Below, piece by piece: positions 35,571 to 45,404 of a DNA stretch of 64,000 nucleotides. The position numbers were made by a program, and so were the translations under genes. This DNA comes from an uncultured Flavobacteriaceae bacterium (GTDB taxonomy: Bacteria > Bacteroidota > Bacteroidia > Flavobacteriales > Flavobacteriaceae): positions 39,687-103,686 of the forward strand of contig CANMSN010000013.1 in assembly GCA_947500585.1 (NCBI GenBank), written 5' to 3'. The notes under the pieces were generated by a model. It had not been told where the DNA came from. It searched no databases and saw nothing but the letters and a program-made list of their open reading frames with translations. Every line of letters begins with the position of its first letter. The first letter of the stretch is position 1.

Positions 35571-37673
35571 ATGGCAGAAGTGCTCTATCCGCAAAGTCCA
35601 ACCAATATTCCAAAAAAACTAACAGGTCTCACACCTTCTTATCAATTAAGAGCCTTTTTAGCAATTTTAGCAATACTTCTATTTTTCATTTTATACACAG
35701 CATTAGTAGTAGCATTAGCCTACTTGGTCTACTATGCTTTTATTTATGATATGGGTCGCGTAAATAAAATTACAATTTTATTGAAAGTAGGAGCAATAGC
35801 AGGTTCAGTGATGCTTTTCGTTTTTACTTTAAAATTTATTTTTAAGCTAAAAAACCATAAGCCCAATAACAGGATTAAACTAAAAAAGAAAGACTACCCG
35901 AAAATATGGGAGTTTGTTTATAATATTTGTAAAGAAACAGGAGCTCCTAAACCAAAGAATATTTATGTAGATCCAGATGTTAATGCCTACGTATCATACA
36001 CAAACATGTGGTTAAGTTTATTTTTACCAGTTAAAAAAGAACTTACTATAGGGATGGGGTTGGTAAGTTGTTTAAATTTTTCTGAGTTTAAAGCGGTTGT
36101 TGCTCATGAATTTGGGCATTTTGCACAAAGCAGTATGAAAATTGGTAGTTATATTATTTCTGCTAATACTATAATTCACGATATGATTTTCTCACGAGAT
36201 AAATGGGACGACTTACTTGACCAATGGCGTGCTTCTGATATTAGACTTTCGGCAGCAGCGTGGGTAATTACTCCAGTGATATGGATTATTCGTCAGGTTT
36301 TAAATCTATTTTATCAGTTTTTAAATATTATGTATTCTTCGCTATCCAGAGAGATGGAGTTTAATGCAGATAAAGTAGCTATTAGCACCACTGGAAGTGA
36401 TGCTATTATTTCGGCACTTTGGCAATTAGAAAGTGGCTTTAATAATTGGAACGCAACAATGAATCATGCTTATTTAGCGTCACAAAAAAAGATTTTTACC
36501 AAAAACCTTTATGAACATAACAATCTAGCTATTGAAAGAGCCTCCGAAACTCAGAACAAATTACTTGAAAATTTACCAATAGATACTCGAGGAGGAAAAA
36601 AATATTTTTCCAGTTCAGAATATTCTACAGTAAATATGTATTCCAGTCATCCTCCTAACGACAAAAGACAAGACAATGCCAAAGTACCATTTATTGATTG
36701 TCTCATAGATGAAAGATCTCCATGGCTTTTATTCGATAACAAAGACAGCCTGCAACAAGAAATGACAAAATTAGTTTATGATATTTATTTGAATAAAAAA
36801 GATTTTGATCATTCTGAAATTCGAACTTTTGAACAGTTTATTAAAACTGAAAACCAAGGAAAAGAGTTATTAGATGCTTATGAAAATTGCTTTGAAAATA
36901 GATTTTTGCAAATTCCAGAACCTGAAGAATTAAAACAACAATCTATTTTAACCGAAATTTCTAAAGCTCAATTAAAAAAAATCAAATCTGAATTAAAAGA
37001 TTTAATGAAACCTATTAAAGACATTGAAGCTTTAATGACGAAGGCTAACGATATTTCACAGGGTATTAGTAAAGAATCTTCTTTTGCTTTTAATGATGAA
37101 ATATTTAAAAAGAAAAACCTACAAGAAGGCTATAATTTGCTCATTGCAGAACGTGAAAAAATGTTTACTGAGAATTTCAAATCTTGGGACGCCTCGTTTT
37201 GTAGTTTTCATTTAGCATTAGCAAAAAAAGTTTCAAAAGAGAAAGAACTGAATGATTTATACCTACAACATACTGAACTTTCTAATATTTATAGAGCGGC
37301 AGTAGCTACTAAAAACAATTTTTATAGTGAGTTAAATAATTTACAAACCAGAGAGGAGGTTACTCAAGCAGAAGTAAATAGGTTTGGACATAGTGTCAAT
37401 GATAGATTTGTAGGTTTAAACAAAGAGCTAGATAAGCTTGATACTATAACATTTGTTAAACTTCCTAATATTGATGATGTTTCAGAATTAAAAGAAGCCA
37501 TCATAGAAAATGGTGTTTTTGAAAAAGAAAACGGTAATATTTTCGAAAATGAAGGTTTCGGAAGAATATTGAACAAACTTGAAAACGTTATTGTTCATTG
37601 CCAAAGAATAGACCAAAAAAGTATTGGCGTTATTTTAGCATTTCATCATGAGTTACATGATACTTTGGAATAG
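35571..37673 (+). CDS. Large M48 family metallopeptidase
   Basis: This 700-aa zinc peptidase has two N-terminal membrane helices (about residues 28-60 and 72-95) followed by a peptidase domain with the HEFGH Zn motif (AVVAHEFGHFAQSSM). The third ligand is in SREMEFNADKVAIS. The C-terminal half (about residues 340-700) is a long, Lys/Glu-rich, partly coiled-coil domain not present in HtpX. It appears to be a membrane-anchored protease of the kind in many Flavobacteriia; its substrate is unknown. It stands alone and is convergent with the next gene. Confidence 0.88.
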   Translation: MAEVLYPQSPTNIPKKLTGLTPSYQLRAFLAILAILLFFILYTALVVALAYLVYYAFIYDMGRVNKITILLKVGAIAGSVMLFVFTLKFIFKLKNHKPNNRIKLKKKDYPKIWEFVYNICKETGAPKPKNIYVDPDVNAYVSYTNMWLSLFLPVKKELTIGMGLVSCLNFSEFKAVVAHEFGHFAQSSMKIGSYIISANTIIHDMIFSRDKWDDLLDQWRASDIRLSAAAWVITPVIWIIRQVLNLFYQFLNIMYSSLSREMEFNADKVAISTTGSDAIISALWQLESGFNNWNATMNHAYLASQKKIFTKNLYEHNNLAIERASETQNKLLENLPIDTRGGKKYFSSSEYSTVNMYSSHPPNDKRQDNAKVPFIDCLIDERSPWLLFDNKDSLQQEMTKLVYDIYLNKKDFDHSEIRTFEQFIKTENQGKELLDAYENCFENRFLQIPEPEELKQQSILTEISKAQLKKIKSELKDLMKPIKDIEALMTKANDISQGISKESSFAFNDEIFKKKNLQEGYNLLIAEREKMFTENFKSWDASFCSFHLALAKKVSKEKELNDLYLQHTELSNIYRAAVATKNNFYSELNNLQTREEVTQAEVNRFGHSVNDRFVGLNKELDKLDTITFVKLPNIDDVSELKEAIIENGVFEKENGNIFENEGFGRILNKLENVIVHCQRIDQKSIGVILAFHHELHDTLE

Positions 37674-37779
37674 TTCAACTTTATTTCTAATAATCAGCAA
37701 AAAAATAAAATACTATGTCAACTCAACATTATTAATGATTTTTTTAGGTATTCAAATATGAAACAATTGTGAGTATATT

Positions 37780-38985
37780 TTATTCAATACCGTTAACATA
37801 ACTATGTAAATACGAGAAGTTTTCTGTTAACTTTCCATTTTCTGTCATTTTTGCACGTTTTAGAATTCCATCTTTATCATTATCAAAAAATGCTGGAATA
37901 ACATGCTGTAAAAATTGTTCACCAAAGCCTTCACTCGCATCTTGTGGAAGCTCACATGGTAAATTATCTACCGCCATAACTGTTATGGCTTTTTCATCTT
38001 TATAATCTATCTCAGATTCTGTTTCGGGATCGTAACCATAAATAGGGTCTGCAATGGTAGATGCACGAAGTGTGGTTGCAACTGGTCCATCAACATCGCA
38101 ACTTACATCGGCAACTACTTTAATATTAAAGTCTGACGATTTCACATCGTCTCTAGAATATAAATAAGGTGCACCATCGCCATAAAAATGACCAGCAATA
38201 TAATAGTCAGTTACTTTGGCAAATCGCATAAAACTAGATTCGTAATCTTGCGGATTATTATAGAAATCAAAATTATCAATGATTTTGCCATCTTTTCGTT
38301 TATTATAATCGAGTACATCAATTTTGCAATAAACTGGTTCATTGAATGTATTATTTAAATAGTCTTCAACCAAAACTGATTTTATACTCATAGCATCTAA
38401 CATTTCTTGAGCGCCGTTTGATACTTTTCCACTGCCAGTTAATAATATTTTAATGTTTGGCAGTACAATTTGATTTAATTCTTCAATTAAAGCGGCTTGA
38501 TTTGGTAATGGCCCTGCTTTTGGTAAATTCCAAGACTTGTATTTTAACCCCCAAGCTCTGAATCCATTATAAGCCCCAACTATACCTGCGTAACGGCCAA
38601 AACCTATTAATCGAAAGCCTTTTTCGTTAACTATAGTTTCATGATCGTACAGCTCTATGTTTTTTTCTAAAATGGCTTTTAGTAGTTTTCTATTGTAAGG
38701 TTGCTTTTTTATGGTATGTGAAAAGAAAAAGTATTTTTTGTTTGGAATAAGCGCATCAATTGGAACTTCTTTCACGCCAATCATAACATCACAATCTGAA
38801 ACATCATTTGTAACTTCAAATCCAGCATCAATATATTCTTGGTCCGAAAACACGCGAATATCTGACGACTCTACTTTAAAAATAGCTTCTGGAAATTGTG
38901 TTTTTGCTTCTGCTAATTTTGATGGTGAAAATACCACACGACGATCTGGAGGATTTTTACGTTCTTTTATAATGGCAAACTTCAT
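37780..38985 (-). CDS. AlaDH/PNT-type NAD-dependent dehydrogenase (saccharopine or alanine dehydrogenase-like)
   Basis: This 401-aa protein starts with the alanine dehydrogenase/transhydrogenase N-terminal domain (MKFAIIKERKNPPDRRVVFSP, DVMIGVKEVP, YFFFSHTIKKQPYN). A NAD-binding Rossmann segment follows (KILLTGSGKVSNGAQEMLDAM), then a C-terminal part with VADVSCDVDGPVATTLRAST. The FSHTIKKQ and DVSCDVDG elements are like NAD+ saccharopine dehydrogenases (LYS1 type) more than true alanine dehydrogenase. The exact substrate is uncertain. It is 9 bp downstream of a DUF1801 gene on the same strand. Confidence 0.85.
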   Translation of the reverse strand: MKFAIIKERKNPPDRRVVFSPSKLAEAKTQFPEAIFKVESSDIRVFSDQEYIDAGFEVTNDVSDCDVMIGVKEVPIDALIPNKKYFFFSHTIKKQPYNRKLLKAILEKNIELYDHETIVNEKGFRLIGFGRYAGIVGAYNGFRAWGLKYKSWNLPKAGPLPNQAALIEELNQIVLPNIKILLTGSGKVSNGAQEMLDAMSIKSVLVEDYLNNTFNEPVYCKIDVLDYNKRKDGKIIDNFDFYNNPQDYESSFMRFAKVTDYYIAGHFYGDGAPYLYSRDDVKSSDFNIKVVADVSCDVDGPVATTLRASTIADPIYGYDPETESEIDYKDEKAITVMAVDNLPCELPQDASEGFGEQFLQHVIPAFFDNDKDGILKRAKMTENGKLTENFSYLHSYVNGIE

Positions 38986-38994
38986 ATGCTTTGT

Positions 38995-39414
38995 TTAGGC
39001 GCCTAATAATGGCAAATGTTTTATTTTGTGATAGTTTAATGCTAATGAAATACAATGTTTTAATTCGGTTACTGGAATTTCAGTATCTAGTTCAAATAAA
39101 ATGGCTCGGTTTCCTTCAAATTTAAATTCATTTTTATAAATGATTTTAAATGTAGAAACTAAACTAGAAGAGCATTGAAAATACATGGCGTACTGATCTG
39201 GTTTTTTCGGTTTCCAATCCATTCTAAGTGTACTTCCATGTTTAGTTAGATAACTTGGCTCGCCCCATTTTAGTGTTTCTTCTAGTTTTTCAAGTCCACT
39301 AACCTCTTTAGCAACTTCCAAAACTAATTCTCTAAGATAAAGTAATTGTGGTTTTACATGCTTGGGATACCCATTAAAAACTTCTTTGACCTTGGGATTA
39401 CTGACAAGTTGCAT
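38995..39414 (-). CDS. DUF1801 domain protein
   Basis: This 139-aa cytosolic protein shows the DUF1801 pattern KHVKPQLLYLRELVLEVAKEV, LKWGEPSYLTKHGSTLRMDW and YAMYFQCSSSLVSTFK. Its function is unknown. It is upstream of and close to the dehydrogenase gene, so the two may be co-transcribed. It is a different subgroup from the DUF1801 protein at 29970. Confidence 0.82.
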   Translation of the reverse strand: MQLVSNPKVKEVFNGYPKHVKPQLLYLRELVLEVAKEVSGLEKLEETLKWGEPSYLTKHGSTLRMDWKPKKPDQYAMYFQCSSSLVSTFKIIYKNEFKFEGNRAILFELDTEIPVTELKHCISLALNYHKIKHLPLLGA

Positions 39415-39479
39415 AAACTTAAGGAATTGGAATAATTTTTGCTCTAATGTAGTAGGATTTAAACGGAATTACAAACTTT

Positions 39480-39700
39480 TTGATACCTTTGCTCACCGCG
39501 TTAAGGATTGAGGCATTGTTGAAGCTCTCCCGACTTTTTTATCGGGAAGAGACTGCTGAAAGCCTGACCTGCCGCCTTGAGCGCAGTCGAAAGGCAAGGG
39601 TAACGCCCACTTCTCGATACGATTTTCAATAAAAATGAAAATCACACGAAGTGACAAAATAATTGATGAGTTCCCGAAATACTGAAATAAATTCAGCACA
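39480..39700. repeat. Composite of dispersed intergenic repeats before tmRNA
   Basis: This non-coding stretch contains GCGTTAAGGATTGAGGCATT, then a hairpin CTCCCGA...TCGGGAAGAG, then GCTGAAAGCCTGACC. Next come a GAGCGCAGTCGAAAGG element and TTCTCGATACG with an internal palindrome (GATTTTCAT/ATGAAAATC). The order resembles the dispersed GCGTTAGGGAT...AGCCCGACC element known from flavobacterial genomes (recalled, degenerate here). I see no gene in it. Confidence 0.45.
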
Positions 39701-39756
39701 GGCAAGTTCGGAATTAATTCAATTACGTAAATTAAAATTTACTATTTCATTAAAAT

Positions 39757-40148
39757 GGGGTCGACTGGTTTTGACAGCGAGATTAATTGAACGGTAAGCA
39801 CGTCGTGTAATGGCATTGAAACACGTTAAAGGCTAGACCAAATTTTAAACGGCGAGAATAACTACGCTTTAGCTGCATAATCCGAATTATAGTAGGATTG
39901 GCCTAGGTACACAAGGTGTACAAGCTTTATGTCTCCGGAAAGCCTTGATTGACGGCGTTCCATTTTGAGGCATCGTAAATGTCAATATAAATTGGGTAGT
40001 GCTTTGATGCCCTTTTGAAACTAAAGAAGATAAGTTATAAGTAGGTTGTCTTTAACCAGCTTATAATCGAAAACCCAAGAAAAGAATAAACGTGTAGAAA
40101 GCTCTTTGATTACTTGTTTGGACGAGAGTTCGATTCTCTCCGACTCCA
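39757..40148 (+). ncRNA. ssrA: tmRNA
   Basis: This is transfer-messenger RNA, which rescues stalled ribosomes and tags the incomplete protein. The 5' end GGGGTCG pairs with the 3' CGACTCC, giving a 7-bp acceptor stem (one G-U pair) and discriminator A. The T arm is near the 3' end (GAGAG-TTCGATT-CTCTC). The tag frame is at 39851-39880. The length, about 392 nt, is normal for one-piece bacterial tmRNA. CCA is not encoded. A strong terminator follows 24 bp downstream. Confidence 0.95.
39851..39880 (+). other. tmRNA proteolysis tag reading frame
   Basis: GGC GAG AAT AAC TAC GCT TTA GCT GCA TAA encodes GENNYALAA. The LAA end is the standard protease-recognition terminus. The resume codon is probably this GGC or the triplet before it. 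Confidence 0.85.
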
Positions 40149-40171
40149 CTTATTGGGTATCAAAACGCATC

Positions 40172-40206
40172 AAAAACCCTGTAAATTTATGATTTACAGG
40201 GTTTTT
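40172..40206 (+). terminator. Terminator of tmRNA
   Basis: AAAAACCCTGTAAAT pairs with ATTTACAGGGTTTTT around a short loop and ends in a T run. Confidence 0.85.
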
Positions 40207-40515
40207 AATTTTATTTGATATCAAATGATATCATATTAATTCATATAAAAGGTATGCAATTCGGCGTGCATAAAATACATTCAAATAGTGCACACCGAAT
40301 AAACTGTAATTAAATGATATACAATTAATTATGCATTTTATGATTTATGCATTTTAACTTTAAGATTTACTTTGAAATGGCACCTTAAGAGCATAATTAC
40401 AAGCAAGAGGATATTATCACCAAATGTTTTTTTATTAGAAAAACCTTATCTAAACCAATAGAAAACAGCGTAAATCAATTTTTATCATGTAGCCATATTT
40501 CAGGGCCTGGCATTA
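40207..40515. other. Non-coding stretch between tmRNA and valS
   Basis: I see no gene here. It contains GATATC twice (40218-40232) and an imperfect inverted repeat, TTCGGCGTGCA (40260-40270) with TGCACACCGAA (40289-40299). It also contains two direct copies of TATGCATTTTA (40330-40340 and 40346-40356). The last 11-mer is the reverse complement of TAAAATGCATA in the porU/gldJ upstream region. Confidence 0.5.
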
Positions 40516-43152
40516 CTAACCCAAACTAGCCAAACTCGTCTTTAACGTTTCAATTTTAGCCAAAGCATCAGCCTCTTTTTTCTTTTCGCTAGCTACAACT
40601 TGTTCTGGTGCGCCTGCAACAAAACGTTCGTTTGAAAGCTTCTTTTGTACCGATTTTAAAAAGCCTTCAGTATAGTTTAACTCTTCGGTTAACTTTTTAA
40701 TTTCGGCTTCAATATCAATACTTCCAGCCATTGGCACAAAATATTCGTTAGATTTTACTCTAAATGTTAGTGCACCTTCAACGGTTTCAGAAACATAATT
40801 TATGTTTTCTAAATTACAAAGTTTAGCAATTACAGCATCAAAAGTTGTATTTCCTTTTTCATTATTAATTACTGAAAAACCAATAGCATCTTTAAACGCA
40901 ATGTTTTTTTGCTTTCTAATGTTTCTAATACCCGAAATCACTTCGGAAGCAAAATCAAACTCTGAAATTAGAGTTTCATTTATAGCTTTAGCTACAGGCC
41001 ATTTGGCAACAATTAATGCCTCTTCAGGTGTTCGCTCTGAAATGTAATGCCAAATATCTTCCGTTAAAAACGGCATAAACGGATGTACAATTTTTAAATT
41101 ATCTTCAAAAATAGCAATAGTTCGTTTTAACGTTTTTGCATCAATAGGCTGCTGATATGCGGGTTTTATCATTTCTAAAAACCAGCCACAGAAATCATCA
41201 TAAATGAGTTTATAAATAGACATTAAAGCATCGCTTAAACGGTATTTACTAAAATGATCATCAATTTCTAATAACGTTTTTTGAAATTTAGACTCATACC
41301 AATCAATAGCTATTTTACTAGAATTTGGTTGTGCGATTGCATTATCAACGTCCCATCCATCAACTAAACGATAGGCATTCCATATTTTGTTTCCAAAACC
41401 TTTTCCTTGTTGGCAAAGCACTTCATCAAACATTAAATCATTTCCTGCTGCGCTACTCAATAACAAACCAACACGAACACCATCAGCACTATACTGGTCA
41501 ATGAGTTTTAAAGCATCTGGAGAGTTTCCTAAACTTTTACTCATTTTTCGGCGTTGTTTATCGCGTACTAAACCTGTTAAGTAAACATTTTCGAATGGCT
41601 TTTCATCTTTATATTCGTAACCTGCAATAATCATTCTAGCCACCCAAAAGAATAAAATATCTGGCCCGGTTACTAAATCGTTTGTTGGGTAATAGTATTT
41701 TATATCTTCGTTTTCTGGGTTTCTAATACCATCAAATACACTCATTGGCCATAACCATGATGAAAACCATGTGTCTAATGCATCAGTATCTTGAGTAAGG
41801 TTATTTGCTGTTAGTTGCTGGTTATTGGTTTTTTCTTTTGCTTTCTCTAAAGCTTCCTCAATAGTTTCAGCAACTACAAAATCTTCTTTTCCATCACCAT
41901 AGTAATAAGCAGGAATTTGTTGTCCCCAAAGTAACTGACGTGAAATATTCCAATCTCGAATGTTTTCCATCCAATGACGATAGGTGTTTTCAAACTTTTT
42001 AGGGAATAAATTTATTTCAGAATCTTCACCTAAAACAGCTTTAATTGCAGGCTTTACAAGATCTTCCATCTTTAAAAACCACTGATCGCTCAATCGTGGT
42101 TCAATAACCGCTTTTGTTCTTTCAGAAGTACCTACTTTATTAATATGTGTTTCTGTTTTAACTAAAACTCCAGAATCTTCAAGTGCTTTCGCAACAGCTT
42201 TTCTAGCAACAAAACGGTCTTGACCTTCAAATTGCAACCCGAAACTGTTTAGACTTGCATCGTCATTAAAAATATCTATAACTTCAAGTTTATGTTTATC
42301 TCCTAAAACCTTATCATTTTCATCGTGCGCAGGTGTTACTTTTAAACAACCCGTACCAAACTCAATGTCTACATAGTCATCTTCAATAATAGGTATAACC
42401 CGATTACAAATAGGCACTATCGCTTTTTTTCCTTTTAAATGCGTAAAACGCTCATCATTAGGGTTAATACATATTGCAGTATCTCCAAAAATAGTTTCGG
42501 GACGTGTGGTTGCAATAGTTAGCACATCATCGCTTCCTTCAATTTTATAATTTAAATAGTAAAGATTTCCTTGGCGTTCTTCGTGTAAAACTTCTTCATC
42601 AGAAAGTGTTGTTTTTGCCTCAGGGTCCCAGTTTACCATACGATAACCTCTATAAATAAGACCTTTTTCATATAAATCAACAAAAACCTTAATTACAGCT
42701 TCAGACATATCGTCATCCATCGTAAACTTTGTTCTATCCCAATCACAAGAACAGCCCAATTTTTTTAGTTGATCTAGAATAACACCACCATATTCGTGAG
42801 TCCAATCCCAGGCATGTTTTAAAAATTCATCGCGAGTTAAGTCATTCTTATCAATACCTTGTTCTTTTAACTTGGCAACTACTTTAGCCTCGGTAGCAAT
42901 AGATGCATGATCTGTACCTGGAACCCAACATGCATTTTTACCTTGCAAACGTGCACGACGTATTAAAACATCTTGTATGGTATTATTAAGCATATGCCCC
43001 ATGTGCAAAACCCCTGTAACGTTAGGTGGCGGAATTACAATGGTGTAAGGCTCTCTTTCATCTGGTGTTGAATGAAAATAATTATGTTTCATCCAATAGT
43101 CGTACCACTTACTTTCTACCTGACTTGCATCGTATTTTGATGGAATTTGCAT
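40516..43152 (-). CDS. valS: Valine-tRNA ligase
   Basis: ValS charges tRNA-Val. The 878-aa protein from the ATG at 43152 ([11 protein letters not shown]) has the class I signature HMGH in [16 protein letters not shown] and KMSKS in [15 protein letters not shown]. It also has the editing (CP1) domain with [12 protein letters not shown], the anticodon-binding domain and a C-terminal coiled coil of about 65 residues. An upstream start at 43185 is rejected because a TACTTTTG -7 box (minus strand, 43190-43183) overlaps it. Around 41797-41840 the frame reads [15 protein letters not shown], which looks like a dispersed simple repeat captured in frame. Confidence 0.97.
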   Translation of the reverse strand: MQIPSKYDASQVESKWYDYWMKHNYFHSTPDEREPYTIVIPPPNVTGVLHMGHMLNNTIQDVLIRRARLQGKNACWVPGTDHASIATEAKVVAKLKEQGIDKNDLTRDEFLKHAWDWTHEYGGVILDQLKKLGCSCDWDRTKFTMDDDMSEAVIKVFVDLYEKGLIYRGYRMVNWDPEAKTTLSDEEVLHEERQGNLYYLNYKIEGSDDVLTIATTRPETIFGDTAICINPNDERFTHLKGKKAIVPICNRVIPIIEDDYVDIEFGTGCLKVTPAHDENDKVLGDKHKLEVIDIFNDDASLNSFGLQFEGQDRFVARKAVAKALEDSGVLVKTETHINKVGTSERTKAVIEPRLSDQWFLKMEDLVKPAIKAVLGEDSEINLFPKKFENTYRHWMENIRDWNISRQLLWGQQIPAYYYGDGKEDFVVAETIEEALEKAKEKTNNQQLTANNLTQDTDALDTWFSSWLWPMSVFDGIRNPENEDIKYYYPTNDLVTGPDILFFWVARMIIAGYEYKDEKPFENVYLTGLVRDKQRRKMSKSLGNSPDALKLIDQYSADGVRVGLLLSSAAGNDLMFDEVLCQQGKGFGNKIWNAYRLVDGWDVDNAIAQPNSSKIAIDWYESKFQKTLLEIDDHFSKYRLSDALMSIYKLIYDDFCGWFLEMIKPAYQQPIDAKTLKRTIAIFEDNLKIVHPFMPFLTEDIWHYISERTPEEALIVAKWPVAKAINETLISEFDFASEVISGIRNIRKQKNIAFKDAIGFSVINNEKGNTTFDAVIAKLCNLENINYVSETVEGALTFRVKSNEYFVPMAGSIDIEAEIKKLTEELNYTEGFLKSVQKKLSNERFVAGAPEQVVASEKKKEADALAKIETLKTSLASLG

Positions 43153-43459
43153 GCTTTGGAATAGTTTTTGAATATTGATGTGCAAAAGTACTTATATTTC
43201 TTTTTCTGTGAAAGTTATATAAGTCTTGATAAAGTTGAACTTGCTAATATTTTAACAATTTTTAGGTAGATACATAGAGATGTTATACGTACTTTTAACA
43301 CAGTTGAATATGTTAACAAACATGTATTACGTCTAATTTTTTTGTAGATTATAGTAAAAGTAAGTATGTTTGACTTCAAATTAAGACAAGAATAATAAAG
43401 TTTTTGCCGTTATTTAATGATTCTGGCAATACTAAATTTTAAAATAAAAAATTAAGATT

Positions 43460-43885
43460 ATGAAACAATTAATTACTATTTTATTTATTGGATTACTAAG
43501 TTTTTCAGTAAATGCACAGGACAAAGTTGCCAAAATAGACTTTAAAACAGATACTATAGATTACGGTACTATTGAAAAAGGAGCAGATGGCGTAAGAGTT
43601 TTTGAATTTACAAATACTGGTGAAGCACCATTAATAGTATCAAAAGTGTCTTCTAGCTGCGGTTGTACTGTTCCAAAGTGGTCTAAAGAACCAATTTTAC
43701 CAGGAAAAACTGGAGAAATTCAGGTAAAATATGATACTAATAGAGTTAATCCTATTAGAAAAACCATAACTGTTATTTCTAATGCGGATACGCCAACAGT
43801 AGCCTTAAAAATAAAAGGAACAGTTATTGATCCTAGTAAAGAAAATGTATTAGCAAAAAAAGATAAAAGTATTGTACAGCAATAA
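43460..43885 (+). CDS. DUF1573 exported protein
   Basis: This 141-aa protein has a signal peptide (MKQLITILFIGLLSFSVNAQ) followed by one immunoglobulin-like DUF1573 domain: FEFTNTGEAPLIVSKVSSSCGCTVP, then WSKEPILPGKTGEIQVKYDT. The Cys-Gly-Cys motif is invariant in the family. Members are periplasmic or surface proteins of unknown role. It is monocistronic with a bidirectional terminator at its end. Confidence 0.9.
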   Translation: MKQLITILFIGLLSFSVNAQDKVAKIDFKTDTIDYGTIEKGADGVRVFEFTNTGEAPLIVSKVSSSCGCTVPKWSKEPILPGKTGEIQVKYDTNRVNPIRKTITVISNADTPTVALKIKGTVIDPSKENVLAKKDKSIVQQ

Positions 43886-43902
43886 AAAAATCAATTTAAA
43901 AT

Positions 43903-43939
43903 AAAAAAAAAGCCTAAACTTAATAGTTTAGGCTTTTTT
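43903..43939. terminator. Bidirectional terminator between DUF1573 gene and aspartyl protease gene
   Basis: AGCCTAAAC (43911-43919) pairs with GTTTAGGCT (43926-43934), flanked by A and T runs. It ends the two convergent genes. Confidence 0.85.
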
Positions 43940-45281
43940 ATTCTAACACATTCTGCAACACAAAATTATAAGTTAAAACTTCGCCATTTCTGTCAATTAC
44001 AAGTTTAATAGTCTTTCCTGAATCTCCATAAAACATTTGAATTAATTTTTGTAGAGAAAATTGATAAGTAGGTTTTCTATTAATACTTAGAATGACATCT
44101 CCTATTTCCAAACCGGCTTTTCGAGCTGGAGATTCATCTCTTAATTCTACAATAGTGTATGCTGGTTTTAAAGATATTTTATATCGGGGATTAATTTCTA
44201 TTCTTGTTCCGTTTTGCGCTTCGTTACTTTGCATAATGCCAGTTTTACTATTTAAAAAAGCATTATCTTTTTCTTTTACAAATCTAAAACCACTATGAGC
44301 TATTTCAATGCCACTTTTATTATAACTAAATTTATCCTTATAATGTTTATTTTTATTAAGTGTAATAATGGCTCTCTTATAATCTACAATAACATTAAAA
44401 CGTTTTAATATATTACCCGCCAAACTCCCATTACGATCTGTAAATTTCTTAGCATGGGATATATGTGTTGAATCTGGAAAAGCTACATTAGCATTTTTAA
44501 GTGTAAAACTTTTTAAAGAAAAAGCTTCAATTTTTGAACGTTTACCATAAACACTGCCACTTAAACCATGACCTAAAAAATCATTGAAGTACTTATCGCT
44601 TGATTTGATTCCTAATGAATCATCTTCAAACAACCACAAAGCATCACTGCCACCAGAATCAATTAATAACTTTACTGGAATATCTTTCTTATCAATTTTT
44701 ACTACACCATTGATATATGGCTTGTTTCTATAAAACTCTAAATTTAATCGTTCACATTTATTACAATCTTTATATGTGTATGAATAGGGCTCAGAAAGCC
44801 TTATGAAACTATTTGAATAGTTTATTTCAACAACTAGGTCTTTAAATAAATCATACCCTATTATTCCATGAACAGGAAACCCTAATCTGGGAGCAAAATT
44901 TAAATTAGCATCATAAATAGCATACAAATCTTGATTCAGTTTTATGGCGTCGCCTATTTTAACAACGTTATTTTCAGATTTTAATGCTTCAACAGATTCT
45001 CCTTCTCCTAAACCTCTCAGAAATATTTTCTTTGTATTTTTTACTTTTAAGGTATCAGACACATTCAAAAAATTAAAAATAATAGGTTTACTGACTCCTG
45101 TATCTAATAAAAACGAAAGCGTAACTCCATTAATTTCAACAGGTATAACTACTAAATTATTAATAAGTTTAAACTTAATTTTATCTGATTTCTTTTTATT
45201 TTGAACAAAAAAAATATCCTGAGAAAAACTAAAATTAAATAAACTAAAAAATAATATTATGAGTAAAATTCCTTTTTTCAT
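43938..45281 (-). CDS. Exported aspartyl protease with C-terminal PDZ domain
   Basis: This 447-aa protein has a signal peptide (MKKGILLIILFFSLFNFSFS). Two retropepsin/pepsin-like lobes follow, each with an active-site motif: FLLDTGVSKPIIF near residue 57 and LLIDSGGSDALW near 200. A PDZ domain (ARKAGLEIGDVILSINRKPTY) lies at about residues 385-445. The DTG and DSG motifs are the two catalytic aspartates. It is probably a periplasmic protease that senses or trims unfolded envelope proteins; no substrate can be named. Confidence 0.88.
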   Translation of the reverse strand: MKKGILLIILFFSLFNFSFSQDIFFVQNKKKSDKIKFKLINNLVVIPVEINGVTLSFLLDTGVSKPIIFNFLNVSDTLKVKNTKKIFLRGLGEGESVEALKSENNVVKIGDAIKLNQDLYAIYDANLNFAPRLGFPVHGIIGYDLFKDLVVEINYSNSFIRLSEPYSYTYKDCNKCERLNLEFYRNKPYINGVVKIDKKDIPVKLLIDSGGSDALWLFEDDSLGIKSSDKYFNDFLGHGLSGSVYGKRSKIEAFSLKSFTLKNANVAFPDSTHISHAKKFTDRNGSLAGNILKRFNVIVDYKRAIITLNKNKHYKDKFSYNKSGIEIAHSGFRFVKEKDNAFLNSKTGIMQSNEAQNGTRIEINPRYKISLKPAYTIVELRDESPARKAGLEIGDVILSINRKPTYQFSLQKLIQMFYGDSGKTIKLVIDRNGEVLTYNFVLQNVLE

Positions 45282-45404
45282 TAAGAAGTATATAATTATA
45301 TATTACTGAATTTACGAATCTTTAAATTAGTTTACAGAATAAGCCTTAATTTTTAAAAAAACTTTAAGATAATTTTCTCAACTTTGTGTTCTAAAACACT
45401 TTTA

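Noticed and set aside
39493..39705. 70-codon minus-strand frame between DUF1801 gene and tmRNA
   Set aside because: It lies entirely in the dispersed repeat cluster, and its translation is that of repeat words (FDCAQGG-like), so it is not a gene.
40260..40299. Hairpin TTCGGCGTGCA/TGCACACCGAA as a riboswitch or small RNA
   Set aside because: The arms have one mismatch, the 18-base loop shows no conserved features, and there is no T run or promoter; noted only as an inverted repeat.
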